Positions 6,922 through 15,041 are shown, numbered from the stretch's first letter. The stretch is DNA of 20,855 nt from an uncultured Prevotellaceae bacterium (GCA_947176655.1 CAMWRK010000010.1:1-20855); one strand, 5' to 3'. The notes: generated by a model from the sequence alone, not told the origin. Translations and numbers: made by a program.

Positions 6922-9696
6922 ATGAGAAAGACCATGTTTTTATCTCTGCTGCTCAGCCTACCGGGGATGGCTGTCTGCCGGGCTGCCGGAGACAACATCG
7001 CCGTGTGCCGCACCGAAGCCACAGCAAAGAACGGCAACATTTCCGTAAACGACACGGACAAGACCATCACACCGGCATATACCAATGCGGAGAGCGTCGT
7101 CAACCCGCAAGCCGTCACAGCCCTTGCCGACCGCATAGGCGGACAGGGAACGGCGGACAGTTTCGTGTTTGTCCTCGACCCCTCCATGAACTCAAGGCAG
7201 GAGGCTTTCAGCATAGGAGGCGAGGAAGAAAAAATCCTCATACGTGGCAACAGCATCAGTGCCCTGACAACGGGGCTGGGCTGGTACCTGAACCGCTATG
7301 CCAGAATAAACATCTCATGGAACTTGCTCAACGAAAAAGCAGACGGAGAGGCGTACGCCGACCTCACCGGGCTGCCAGTGCCGGCCAGGGAGGAAACGCA
7401 CACATGCGATGCTGCATACCGTTATTTTCTGAACTACTGCACGTTCGGATACTCCATGACGACATGGACATGGAAACGCTGGCAGCAGGAAATAGACTGG
7501 ATGGCTCTGCACGGAATAAACATGCCGCTGCAGATTGTGGGGCTGGAAGAGGTGTGGCGCAGATTCCTGACCATGGAAAAAAACGGCAGCAGAAAATACA
7601 ACTATACCGACAGCGAGGCCAAAGAATTTGTCGCAGGCCCGGCATACACCGCATGGTGGGGCATGAACAACCTGGAAGGATGGGGCGGCACCTCGTCCAC
7701 AGGATGGGGTGGAGTGCAGGACGATGCCTGGTATGCGCGCCAGACCTCGCTGGCAGGGAAAATCCTCGACAGACAGCGCGAACTGGGCATGCAGCCGGTG
7801 TTGCCGGGATTTTCAGGCATGGTGCCAAGCAGCTTCACATCAAAGACCGGTGTCCCAACAGACAACAACGGCGGCGAATGGTGCGGATTCACACGTCCGC
7901 ACATCATAGATCCCACGGCAGACAGATTTGCGGAGATTGCCGCAGACTACTACGAATGCCTGAAACAGGTAATGGGCGAAAGCCAGTACTACTCCATGGA
8001 CCCTTTCCACGAGGGCGGCAGCATAAGCAGCGGGAAATATGCCGAAGCATACACGGCCATATACGATGCCATGGAGGCAGCGCACGGGGGGGCGCAGTGG
8101 GTCATACAGCAGTGGCAATGGAGCGGCAACCAGAAAAAGTCCATCGGTGCCGTACCGGAAGGACGTCTGATTGTACTGGATCTGTTCTCGGACGGCAGGC
8201 CGGCTTTCGATGCATACAACGGATATGCGCCGCAGGACGCCGTATTCTGTGCCCTCCCCAACTTCGGCGGACGCTCCGGACTGATGGGCAGACTGAACAA
8301 TCTTGCTGATAATTATTTCACATACAAAAGCAAGTACCCATCCATCAAAGGTATCGGTGCCGCGCCAGAGGCAATAGAACAGACACCGGTGACATACGAC
8401 CTGCTATTCCAGCTCCCGTGGATGGGCGGCAAGGCAGACATAGGAGAGTGGACAGAGCAATATGCAGCGGCACGCTATGGCACGGACAATGCCGCCGTGG
8501 GACAGGTATGGGAACTGCTCAGGCAGAGCGTGCTGAACTACGGTGCCGACGGCATACAGGGTCCCGTAGAGGATGTGTGGGCGGCAAGACCCAATCTGGA
8601 TGCCTCGCCGGCCAGCACATGGGGCAAAACCATAACGGATGCCGCAGAAACATATACCACGGCACGCAGACAGATGCTTGCCGACGCCACATTCAGACTG
8701 CTCGGAGAACACGGCAACCTGGCTCTGGCACCAGGTTCTGTACACGAGAGCAACTACAGCTACGACCTCGTGGAGTTCGGGGGAGCCGTGATGGCTGACT
8801 ATGCCTACGACCTGCTTCTGGGCATAAAAACGGCCAAAGAAGCTGCCGGGACTGCTTTTGCCTCAGACAAGACCTACAAAGCGCGACGCGATGCCTTTCT
8901 GGCACTGATAGCGGACATGGACCGTTTCAAAGGCACAAACCTCAACTTCCGTCTGGGAAAATGGACCGGCGAGGCACGCGATGCGGCTGCAGAAGTACAC
9001 GGAGCCGTTACGGCCACTCCGGACTGGTACGAGTTCAACAACGCCCGCACATTGATAACGACTTGGGGCGACCGCACGCAGAACAGCGGGCTGAAAGACT
9101 ATTCCTACCGCTCATGGCAGGGACTGCTGAAGGACTATTACCTGCCGCGATGGCAATACTTCTTCGACAACGGATGCAAGGGGTGTGACTATTTCTTCTT
9201 CGAATGGAACTGGGCGCACGGTATGAAGCACAAGGTGGGACAGACGGTCAAAAGCACGACACGCCTGACAAAGGGGGAAAACGGATATTCATACAGCCGC
9301 GAACCTGAAGGAAGCACCGTGGAGGAGGCTACAGCACTGTTGGACAGATACATCATACCGATAACCATGAAGAGCGGCACATTCTATGCCTACCGCCATC
9401 TGGACAACGATATGTCCGCTGCAGTAAGCATCATGGCAAATCCAGGCGAGACTCTGGTACTGACACCCTATTTCGGAAACCCGGGCACACTGTCCGTGAA
9501 CGGAAACATAATAGAGAACGTGGACGGAGAAAACGGACAGGTGAAAATAAGGCCAGACGCCACCGACGGCGCGCATACGTGCCGGTTAATTCTGGACGAC
9601 GGTACGACGCTGTCATTCACCGTGGTGGTGAATCCGGCATACTACGGGACATACAGGGCAAACTACAAGACAGACAGCGTCTCGCCGCACCGCTGA
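6922..9696 (+). CDS. Secreted alpha-N-acetylglucosaminidase, GH89 (NAGLU family)
   Basis: This 924-aa exported glycosidase removes terminal alpha-linked GlcNAc, for example from gastric mucin cores or heparan-type glycans. The N-terminus MRKTMFLSLLLSLPGMAVCRAAG is a signal peptide. An N-terminal NAGLU_N-like domain (about 55-150) is followed by the TIM barrel, which contains RYFLNYCTFGYSMTTWTWKRWQQEIDWMALHGIN and LDLFSDGRP. An alpha-helical C-domain follows, then a beta-type tail from about residue 800. By family alignment the catalytic glutamates should be E364 (MDPFHEGG) and E483 (APEAIEQ), equivalent to human NAGLU E316 and E446. The protein is longer than human NAGLU because of the tail. 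It sits mid-operon, 32 bp after the nitroreductase and 56 bp before the LOG-like gene, with no SusC/SusD or sulfatase nearby, so this is not a standard polysaccharide utilisation locus. Confidence 0.93.
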   Translation: MRKTMFLSLLLSLPGMAVCRAAGDNIAVCRTEATAKNGNISVNDTDKTITPAYTNAESVVNPQAVTALADRIGGQGTADSFVFVLDPSMNSRQEAFSIGGEEEKILIRGNSISALTTGLGWYLNRYARINISWNLLNEKADGEAYADLTGLPVPAREETHTCDAAYRYFLNYCTFGYSMTTWTWKRWQQEIDWMALHGINMPLQIVGLEEVWRRFLTMEKNGSRKYNYTDSEAKEFVAGPAYTAWWGMNNLEGWGGTSSTGWGGVQDDAWYARQTSLAGKILDRQRELGMQPVLPGFSGMVPSSFTSKTGVPTDNNGGEWCGFTRPHIIDPTADRFAEIAADYYECLKQVMGESQYYSMDPFHEGGSISSGKYAEAYTAIYDAMEAAHGGAQWVIQQWQWSGNQKKSIGAVPEGRLIVLDLFSDGRPAFDAYNGYAPQDAVFCALPNFGGRSGLMGRLNNLADNYFTYKSKYPSIKGIGAAPEAIEQTPVTYDLLFQLPWMGGKADIGEWTEQYAAARYGTDNAAVGQVWELLRQSVLNYGADGIQGPVEDVWAARPNLDASPASTWGKTITDAAETYTTARRQMLADATFRLLGEHGNLALAPGSVHESNYSYDLVEFGGAVMADYAYDLLLGIKTAKEAAGTAFASDKTYKARRDAFLALIADMDRFKGTNLNFRLGKWTGEARDAAAEVHGAVTATPDWYEFNNARTLITTWGDRTQNSGLKDYSYRSWQGLLKDYYLPRWQYFFDNGCKGCDYFFFEWNWAHGMKHKVGQTVKSTTRLTKGENGYSYSREPEGSTVEEATALLDRYIIPITMKSGTFYAYRHLDNDMSAAVSIMANPGETLVLTPYFGNPGTLSVNGNIIENVDGENGQVKIRPDATDGAHTCRLILDDGTTLSFTVVVNPAYYGTYRANYKTDSVSPHR

Positions 9697-9752
9697 AAGG
9701 CCTAAACGTCATAATCAACAGTCCGATAAGCAGACCCCATACATACCGCACA

Positions 9753-10748
9753 ATGATAATACGCCGCACACACAGCGAACATAACATAGCCGAATACCTG
9801 AACTCCGTGCCATTCACAGTGGATCCTCAGGACGTATACACAGCAGGCAGTCTGTACGCAGGATTCGACCCGTCTGACCCCTCGTCCTTTACTTCATGCT
9901 ACGACCAGCAGGTCTACCGACACTACATAGACACGGGCAAGGTGACTGACAGTCCAATGGAAGCTCTTGCACGCAACCTGCATGACTTCTGCATGGTGCA
10001 GAACATGAAACGCCTGCTTGCACAATATGACAAATGCAGCGTGGTGGCCGTCATGGGCGGCAATGCCATGAAGCGGAACGATGCCGCATACGAAAAGATA
10101 GCCCGCATAAGCCGCAAACTCACGGAACTGGGTTCGCTCATGGTTTCGGGCGGTGGCAGCGGAGCCATGGAAGCGACAGGTTTCGGAGCCTGGATGGCCG
10201 GGCGCAGCGAGGAAGAGTTTGCCGAAGCCCTGTCACGCCTGGCTGCAGTGCCCTCACAGAAGGACAAGGACTATCTGACTACCTCTTTCGGCATCCTGCA
10301 CGACTATCCGCAGCACACGTTCCGCAACCTCAGCATACCCACATGGCTCTACGGCCACGAATGGACATCCCCATTCGCCACGCACATAGCCAAACTGTTC
10401 GAGAACAGCGTGCGCGAAGACACGCTCCTCACCATAGCTTACGGCGGCATAATCTATGCTCCGGGACGTGCAGGCACCATACAGGAGGTCTTCCAGGAGG
10501 CCGTGCAGAACCACTACCTCACCTTCGGCTTTGCCAGTCCCATGGTCTTCCTCGACAGCAAATTCTGGAACGAGACCACCCCGCTATATCCTCTTCTCAC
10601 AGACCTTATGCGTAAGGGCATATACAAAAATCTGCTCCTTTCCCTGACCGATGACCCCGACGAGGCCGTCGCCACGATAATGCAGTTCCGCCAGACCTGC
10701 TCAGGCAAAAGTCTGCCAGTGGCAAATTCCATAAGCCACCGGATTTGA
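9753..10748 (+). CDS. Long-form LOG-like Rossmann-fold nucleotide-binding protein
   Basis: The product is 331 aa from the ATG at 9753. It belongs to the LOG/lysine-decarboxylase-like superfamily, whose members hydrolyse N-glycosidic bonds of nucleoside 5'-monophosphates. The Rossmann strand is VVAVMGGNAM (about 97-106), followed by SLMVSGGGSGAMEATGFGAWMAG (about 129-151). The signature usually written PGGxGTxxE appears here as PGRAGTIQE (237-245), in the context APGRAGTIQEVFQEAVQNHY. I recall a similar PGxAGTxQEIFQ form in longer relatives. The extra N-terminal region of about 95 aa lacks known motifs. An in-frame upstream extension overlapping the GH89 gene has no ATG and no family likeness, so 9753 is preferred. 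Probably the last gene of the plus-strand operon. Nucleotide binding is likely; the substrate is unknown. Confidence 0.82.
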   Translation: MIIRRTHSEHNIAEYLNSVPFTVDPQDVYTAGSLYAGFDPSDPSSFTSCYDQQVYRHYIDTGKVTDSPMEALARNLHDFCMVQNMKRLLAQYDKCSVVAVMGGNAMKRNDAAYEKIARISRKLTELGSLMVSGGGSGAMEATGFGAWMAGRSEEEFAEALSRLAAVPSQKDKDYLTTSFGILHDYPQHTFRNLSIPTWLYGHEWTSPFATHIAKLFENSVREDTLLTIAYGGIIYAPGRAGTIQEVFQEAVQNHYLTFGFASPMVFLDSKFWNETTPLYPLLTDLMRKGIYKNLLLSLTDDPDEAVATIMQFRQTCSGKSLPVANSISHRI

Positions 10749-10860
10749 CCATTCTCCACTTATCCGCCCACTTTAACAAAGGTCACTTCCGGACACACCC
10801 ACATGATACAAGGAAGAGTTCGAACTGGAATTTTAAGAAAATAGCATGACACGATCGGTC

Positions 10861-10916
10861 TTTTGTGCAGTAATATCTCCGTACTGCACAAAAAACATAC
10901 TTTTTTATGCAGTACG
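10861..10916. repeat. Three-arm alternative inverted repeat upstream of the ATPase gene
   Basis: Arm 1 TTTTGTGCAGTA (10861-10872) is a perfect 12-bp complement of arm 2 TACTGCACAAAA (10882-10893), with a 9-nt loop. A third arm TGCAGTACG (10908-10916) is a perfect 9-bp complement of CGTACTGCA (10880-10888), which overlaps arm 2. The middle arm can therefore pair with either neighbour but not both. A T run at 10901-10906 lies between arms 2 and 3. This could be an operator with repeated TGCAGTA half-sites, a terminator of the upstream operon, or an RNA switch in read-through transcripts. The inverted repeats are certain; the function is inferred. Confidence 0.75.
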
Positions 10917-10918
10917 CG

Positions 10919-10949
10919 TTGTTTTTATGAAAGAATGATTGTACTTTTA
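10919..10949 (+). promoter_or_regulatory. Possible ATPase promoter, giving a very short leader
   Basis: TTG (10919-10921) and TACTTTTA (10942-10949) are 20 bp apart and resemble the Bacteroidetes -33 and -7 elements, though the -7 box lacks the final G. Transcription would begin within a few bases of the ATG at 10954, so the mRNA would be nearly leaderless. The TGCAGTA half-sites lie directly upstream, where an autoregulator could act. Confidence 0.4.
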
Positions 10950-10953
10950 CAAC

Positions 10954-12198
10954 ATGAAAAACATAATTCTCAACCAGCGAAAGGAACGTGACGAGCTAAT
11001 TTCACGTCCATACTTGACACGACGAAATAATCATGATGTAAATCTGTTGTTAGGCAGCCGCCTTATCAAACTGATAACAGGGCCGAGGCGTGTCGGCAAA
11101 TCTACACAGGCTCTGCTGATGCTGCGCAGCAAGAATTTTGCCTATCTGAACTTCGACAACCAGTCGCTCTTGGAGGCATGGGAAGCAAATCTGGTCATGC
11201 GTATGCTGGACGAAGTCTATCCTGGCTACGAATATCTGCTTCTTGACGAAGTACAGAACTTGAATGCGTGGGATCTGTGGGTCAGCGAGCTATACAGGAT
11301 GGGTAAAAATATGGTCATCACCGGAAGCAATGCCAAGATGCTCAGCAGCGAAATGGCAACGGTATTGACCGGCAAGTATCTGCAAGTGGAAATGTTACCG
11401 TTCAGCCTTGAAGAATTTTTCGACTGGAGAAAACTTGCACTTCATGAACTGAAAAAAGAACAACTGACTGAGGCGGCAGTACTGACCGATGACTATCTGA
11501 GGAATGGCGGTTATCCGGAGACAGTGGCATCGCGTCAGCTGACACGCAGTTATCTCGAGACACTGTTTGATTCCATCGTGTGGAAAGATGTTGTCAAACG
11601 TCATCGCGTCCGCAACACGACAGGCTTGAACGACCTTGCCATGTATCTTGTCTCCAACTTCTGTAATCCCGTCAGTGCCAATGAACTCACTGACACACTG
11701 GGGTTCTCCAGTGTCAACACCACCCAGAAATTCATGGACTACTTGCATGAGCCATACCTTTTTTTCTATTTGCCACGCTATAACAATAAGCTGGTGTTGA
11801 TGAAAAAGGCTCCACGGAAGGTCTATGTAGTAGACAACGGTTTTGTGGCTGCCAAGGCATTTGCTCTGAGCGACAATCTCGGACGCCTGCTTGAGAACCA
11901 TGTATTCATCGAACTTATACGCCGCGGCTTCGATACCGAAAAGACAATGTTTTACTATCACTCACGCAATGACAAGGAAGTGGATTTCGTACTTCGCAAC
12001 GGAAACCGCATAGAGCGTCTGGTGCAGGTCTGCTACGACATGAGCAGTCCCAAGACAGAAAAGCGGGAAATCGAAAGCCTGACAGAATGTGCAGAGGAGC
12101 TGAAGTGCAGCAATCTAATCATCGTCACATACAATGACAGGCGAACAATAGAGAAAAACGGCTATAAGATAGATATTGTACCTATATCTGAATTTTAG
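10954..12198 (+). CDS. AAA_14/DUF4143-family ATPase
   Basis: The product is 414 aa from ATG 10954 (MKNIILNQRKERD); an earlier in-frame TTG at 10939 is unlikely. It has an N-terminal AAA_14 ATPase domain with Walker A GPRRVGKST (43-51), Walker B YLLLDE (94-99) and a sensor-like ITGSNAKML (122-130). A C-terminal DUF4143 region follows, with a nuclease-like segment YYHSRNDKEVDFVLRNGNR that resembles a PD-(D/E)xK core. Members occur in variable numbers in Bacteroidetes and archaea. Their role is unsettled; defence, toxin-antitoxin-like or regulatory roles have been suggested. The gene is visibly more A/T-rich than its neighbours and uses more TTG, AAT and GAA codons. It stands alone between strong inverted repeats, between a housekeeping-type operon and argB. 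Horizontal acquisition is likely. Confidence 0.9.
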   Translation: MKNIILNQRKERDELISRPYLTRRNNHDVNLLLGSRLIKLITGPRRVGKSTQALLMLRSKNFAYLNFDNQSLLEAWEANLVMRMLDEVYPGYEYLLLDEVQNLNAWDLWVSELYRMGKNMVITGSNAKMLSSEMATVLTGKYLQVEMLPFSLEEFFDWRKLALHELKKEQLTEAAVLTDDYLRNGGYPETVASRQLTRSYLETLFDSIVWKDVVKRHRVRNTTGLNDLAMYLVSNFCNPVSANELTDTLGFSSVNTTQKFMDYLHEPYLFFYLPRYNNKLVLMKKAPRKVYVVDNGFVAAKAFALSDNLGRLLENHVFIELIRRGFDTEKTMFYYHSRNDKEVDFVLRNGNRIERLVQVCYDMSSPKTEKREIESLTECAEELKCSNLIIVTYNDRRTIEKNGYKIDIVPISEF

Positions 12199-12240
12199 GA
12201 TACTGACGACCGACAGCTGACGTTACCTTTATAAAACCAT

Positions 12241-12294
12241 TATTGCTTCCATATAACACTTGACTTATGCCGTCAATGTTATATGGAAGCAATA
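12241..12294. repeat. Long hairpin between ATPase and argB, possible bidirectional terminator
   Basis: ATTGCTTCCATATAACA (12242-12258) and TGTTATATGGAAGCAAT (12277-12293) are perfect 17-bp complements, extended by one more pair (12241/12294). Inside, TTGAC (12260-12264) pairs with GTCAA (12272-12276), so one long stem with a single bulged C and a 7-nt loop forms. It lies 42 bp after the ATPase stop and 18 bp past the argB stop on the other strand. No T run follows on the plus strand; on the minus strand the following sequence is ATGGTTTTATAAAGG. It could stop both convergent transcripts or mark the boundary of the ATPase module. Confidence 0.7.
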
Positions 12295-12312
12295 GCATGT
12301 GTATCAGAGGAA

Positions 12313-13128
12313 CTATGCCTCGATTACTGTGCCGCCTGCGGCCTGTATGTCCGAAAAGTGTGTGATGACGACACGGCGCACGCCGCAGGAGATGCTGTCG
12401 AAAGCGTTGTCAAGCTTGGGTATCATGCCTCCGGAAACGATGCCCCGTTCCTTGAGTTCAGCATAGGTGACGGTATTTATGGAGGGGATGACACTGTCAT
12501 CATCGTCCGCATCGGCCAAAACTCCGGGCTTTTCAAAACAATAGGTAAGCGTGACTTCAAATTCGGAGGTCAGTGCCTTTGCCACTGTGGAGGCCATAGT
12601 GTCGGCATTGGTATTGAGGATATTGCCATGTCCGTCGTGCGTAAGCGGAGCTACAACCGGCACTACCGGACACATGCCATCGCAGGGTTTTATCAGTGAG
12701 GCAAGACGCTGGCCGTCGGCTCTGTCAACATCGCCGACGAAACCGAAGTCCACAATCTGTTCCGTACCATCGTCCAGACGCATCATGCGCGGCGCACGTC
12801 TGTGGCTGCGTATTATGTCCATGTCGGCTCCGGTAAGCCCCACGGCATTGATGCCATGAGCCTGCAGGGCGGCGACAATACGTTTGTTGACAAGACCGCC
12901 GTAGACCATGGTCACGACATCGAGCATAGCCTCATCGGTTATGCGGCGACCGCCTACCATGCGGTTCTCTATTCCCAAACGGGTGGCCAGGCCGGTGGCG
13001 GAACGTCCTCCGCCATGCACCAGCACCTTGTAACCCGGCATGAGGGCAAACTGACTTATGAGCTCTCCCAGCGATGCCCGGTTCTCGACTACGGCACCGC
13101 CTACCTTGATGACATTTATCTTATCCAT
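12313..13128 (-). CDS. argB: N-acetylglutamate kinase (or N-succinylglutamate kinase)
   Basis: ArgB phosphorylates the gamma-carboxylate of N-acylglutamate, the second step of arginine biosynthesis. The product is 271 aa from the ATG at 13128, within the family range of about 258-300. Amino-acid-kinase motifs are visible: IKVGGAVVEN (K8, G10-G11), VHGGGRSA (38-45), NTNADTMASTVAKAL for nucleotide and substrate contact, and SGGMIPKLD near the C-terminus. An in-frame extension upstream overlaps speA and has no family likeness, so 13128 is preferred. Some Bacteroidetes use succinylated rather than acetylated intermediates in this pathway; which one applies here cannot be decided from ArgB alone. 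It lies 17 bp after speA and is the last gene of the minus-strand cluster. Confidence 0.92.
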   Translation of the reverse strand: MDKINVIKVGGAVVENRASLGELISQFALMPGYKVLVHGGGRSATGLATRLGIENRMVGGRRITDEAMLDVVTMVYGGLVNKRIVAALQAHGINAVGLTGADMDIIRSHRRAPRMMRLDDGTEQIVDFGFVGDVDRADGQRLASLIKPCDGMCPVVPVVAPLTHDGHGNILNTNADTMASTVAKALTSEFEVTLTYCFEKPGVLADADDDDSVIPSINTVTYAELKERGIVSGGMIPKLDNAFDSISCGVRRVVITHFSDIQAAGGTVIEA

Positions 13129-13145
13129 AAAGTTATCCTGATCGA

Positions 13146-15041
13146 TTATTCCAGATAGGTATATCCGTAGAGACCGGAACGGTAGTTGCTGATGAACTCC
13201 TTGCCCTCGCTCTCGGTAATCTTGCCCTCCTTGACGGCCTTGCTTACCCATATCTCCAGACGTCGTACAAGTTTCTTAGGTTCGTACTGGACATACTCCA
13301 GAACATCGGCAACAGATTCACCGTCGATAATCTGCTCTATCTCGTAACCACCGTTGTCGTCTATAGAGATGTGTACGGCATTGGTGTCGCCGAAAAGGTT
13401 GTGCATGTTGCCCATAATCTCCTGGTATGCCCCAACAAGGAAGACACCGATATAGTAGTGCTCGCCCGGCTCAATCGGGTGCATGGGCAGATAACTTGTC
13501 TGCTGCATACCGTTGACATAGGCCGTCACCTTGCCGTCGGAGTCGCAGGTTATGTCCTGCAGGGTGGCGGAGCGCGTAGGCCTCTCTGCCAGACGTTCTA
13601 TAGGCATGATGGGGAAGAGCTGGTCTATGCCCCAGGAATCTGGCATGCTTTGGAAGAGGGAGAAATTACAGAAATACTTGTCGGCCATCTTCTTGTCCAG
13701 CGTGCGCAGGTCGTCGGGCACATGCTTCTGGTGATGCACCAGTTCGGCAATCTCATGGCCTATGGCCCAATAGAGGCTTTCTATCTGCGCACGGGTCTTG
13801 AGGTCTATGATGCCGTGACGGAAGAGCCCCAGAGCCTCGTCGCGCAACTCCTCTGCATCGTGCCAGTCTTCCAGCATGGATCGGCTGGAAAGATGATCCC
13901 AGATGTCCGTAAGGTCGTGCACCAGCTTGTGGTCCTCTGCCGTGGGCTGGAAGTCTTCTGGCATCTGCGGCACGCTGACGCTTTCTATGACATCCAGAAT
14001 GAGCACCGAATGATGGGCGGTGAGACTACGCCCGCCTTCAGTAATAAGGTTGGGATGTGGTATGTGGTTCTTGTCGGCAGCCTCGACAAAAGTGTACACA
14101 CAGTCGTTGACATACTCCTGAATGCTGTAGTTCACGGAACTTTCGGAGTTGCTGCTCCTTGTGCCGTCATAGTCCACGCCAAGACCGCCGCCACAATCCA
14201 CGAACTTGATGTCATAGCCCATGGCGTGCAACTGTACGTAGAACTGCGCCGCCTCTTTCAGAGCCTTGGAAATGTCGCGTATCTTGGTTATCTGGCTGCC
14301 GATATGGAAATGGATGAACGTCAGACAATCCTTCAGGTTCATCTCCTCCAGAGTGTACAGCGCCGTGAGCAGTTCGTAGCTGTTCAGGCCGAACTTGCTG
14401 GCATCGCCGCCGCTTTCCTGCCACTTGCCGCTGCCGCTGGAGGCCAGTTTTATGCGTATACCCAAGTTGGGGCGGACACCCAATCTGGCCGCCGTGTCAG
14501 CAATAATCTTCAGTTCCGGCAGCTTCTCAACGACGAGGAAGACGCGCTTGCCCATTTTCTGTGCAAGAAGTGCCAGCTCAATGAAATTCTGATCCTTGTG
14601 GCCGTTACAGATGATGAGCGAATCAGAGTCCATGTGCGTGGCCAGAACGGCATGAAGCTCAGGTTTGCTACCCGCCTCCAGCCCGAGATTGTAGCGTTTG
14701 CCATGGCTTATTATCTCCTCCACCACAGGACGCATCTGCTTGCCCTTGCTGGGATATATGATAAAATGCTCACCATGATAGTTGTACTCCTCTCCCGCCG
14801 TGCGGAAGCAGGCATCGGTCTTCTGGATGCGGCTGTCCAGAATGTCCGGGAAACGCAGCAGCATGGGGGCAGCCACATGCTTGGTGGCCAGGCTGTCGAC
14901 CACCTCTTTCAAGTCGATGCGTACACCGTTCTTCTTCGGTTCCACGTATACGTGTCCCTGTTCGTTGATGCCGAAGAAATTTACTCCCCAGCCTTTGATG
15001 TTGTAGAGTTCCTCCGAATCCTCAATACGCCACTTTCTCAT
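13146..15041 (-). CDS. speA: Biosynthetic arginine decarboxylase
   Basis: This 631-aa PLP-dependent fold-III enzyme converts arginine to agmatine, the first step of agmatine-route putrescine and spermidine synthesis. Visible family signatures are LGLEAGSKPELHAVLA, GIRIKLASSGSGKW, HFHIGSQ, FVDCGGGLGVDYDGT (PLP phosphate binding) and the C-terminal GVFLVGAYQEIMGNMHNLFGDTNAVH. The length matches the family. The PLP lysine is K99, but the segment reads YPSKGKQMRPVV where the family usually has YPIKVNQ: three changes within five residues (see findings). The gene is 17 bp before argB and 83 bp after aroK on the same strand. The 83-bp gap is A/T-rich with no convincing -7 box, so transcription from topA-aroK is possible. 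The clustered changes could be an assembly error or a real variant. Confidence 0.95.
   Translation of the reverse strand: MRKWRIEDSEELYNIKGWGVNFFGINEQGHVYVEPKKNGVRIDLKEVVDSLATKHVAAPMLLRFPDILDSRIQKTDACFRTAGEEYNYHGEHFIIYPSKGKQMRPVVEEIISHGKRYNLGLEAGSKPELHAVLATHMDSDSLIICNGHKDQNFIELALLAQKMGKRVFLVVEKLPELKIIADTAARLGVRPNLGIRIKLASSGSGKWQESGGDASKFGLNSYELLTALYTLEEMNLKDCLTFIHFHIGSQITKIRDISKALKEAAQFYVQLHAMGYDIKFVDCGGGLGVDYDGTRSSNSESSVNYSIQEYVNDCVYTFVEAADKNHIPHPNLITEGGRSLTAHHSVLILDVIESVSVPQMPEDFQPTAEDHKLVHDLTDIWDHLSSRSMLEDWHDAEELRDEALGLFRHGIIDLKTRAQIESLYWAIGHEIAELVHHQKHVPDDLRTLDKKMADKYFCNFSLFQSMPDSWGIDQLFPIMPIERLAERPTRSATLQDITCDSDGKVTAYVNGMQQTSYLPMHPIEPGEHYYIGVFLVGAYQEIMGNMHNLFGDTNAVHISIDDNGGYEIEQIIDGESVADVLEYVQYEPKKLVRRLEIWVSKAVKEGKITESEGKEFISNYRSGLYGYTYLE

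Larger units (their letters stand above)
10749..10953. other. Intergenic region upstream of the ATPase gene
   Basis: This stretch of about 205 bp separates the LOG-like gene from the ATPase gene. The first 110 bp hold nothing I can name. Bases 10861-10916 hold a three-arm inverted-repeat cluster and 10919-10949 a possible promoter, both described separately. The region is more A/T-rich than the operon before it. Confidence 0.7.

Noticed and set aside
7005..8309. 434-codon plus-strand open frame overlapping the GH89 gene in another frame
   Set aside because: Its Arg/His/Gln-rich, low-order sequence is typical of a shifted frame of a GC-rich gene; the GH89 frame has clear catalytic motifs.
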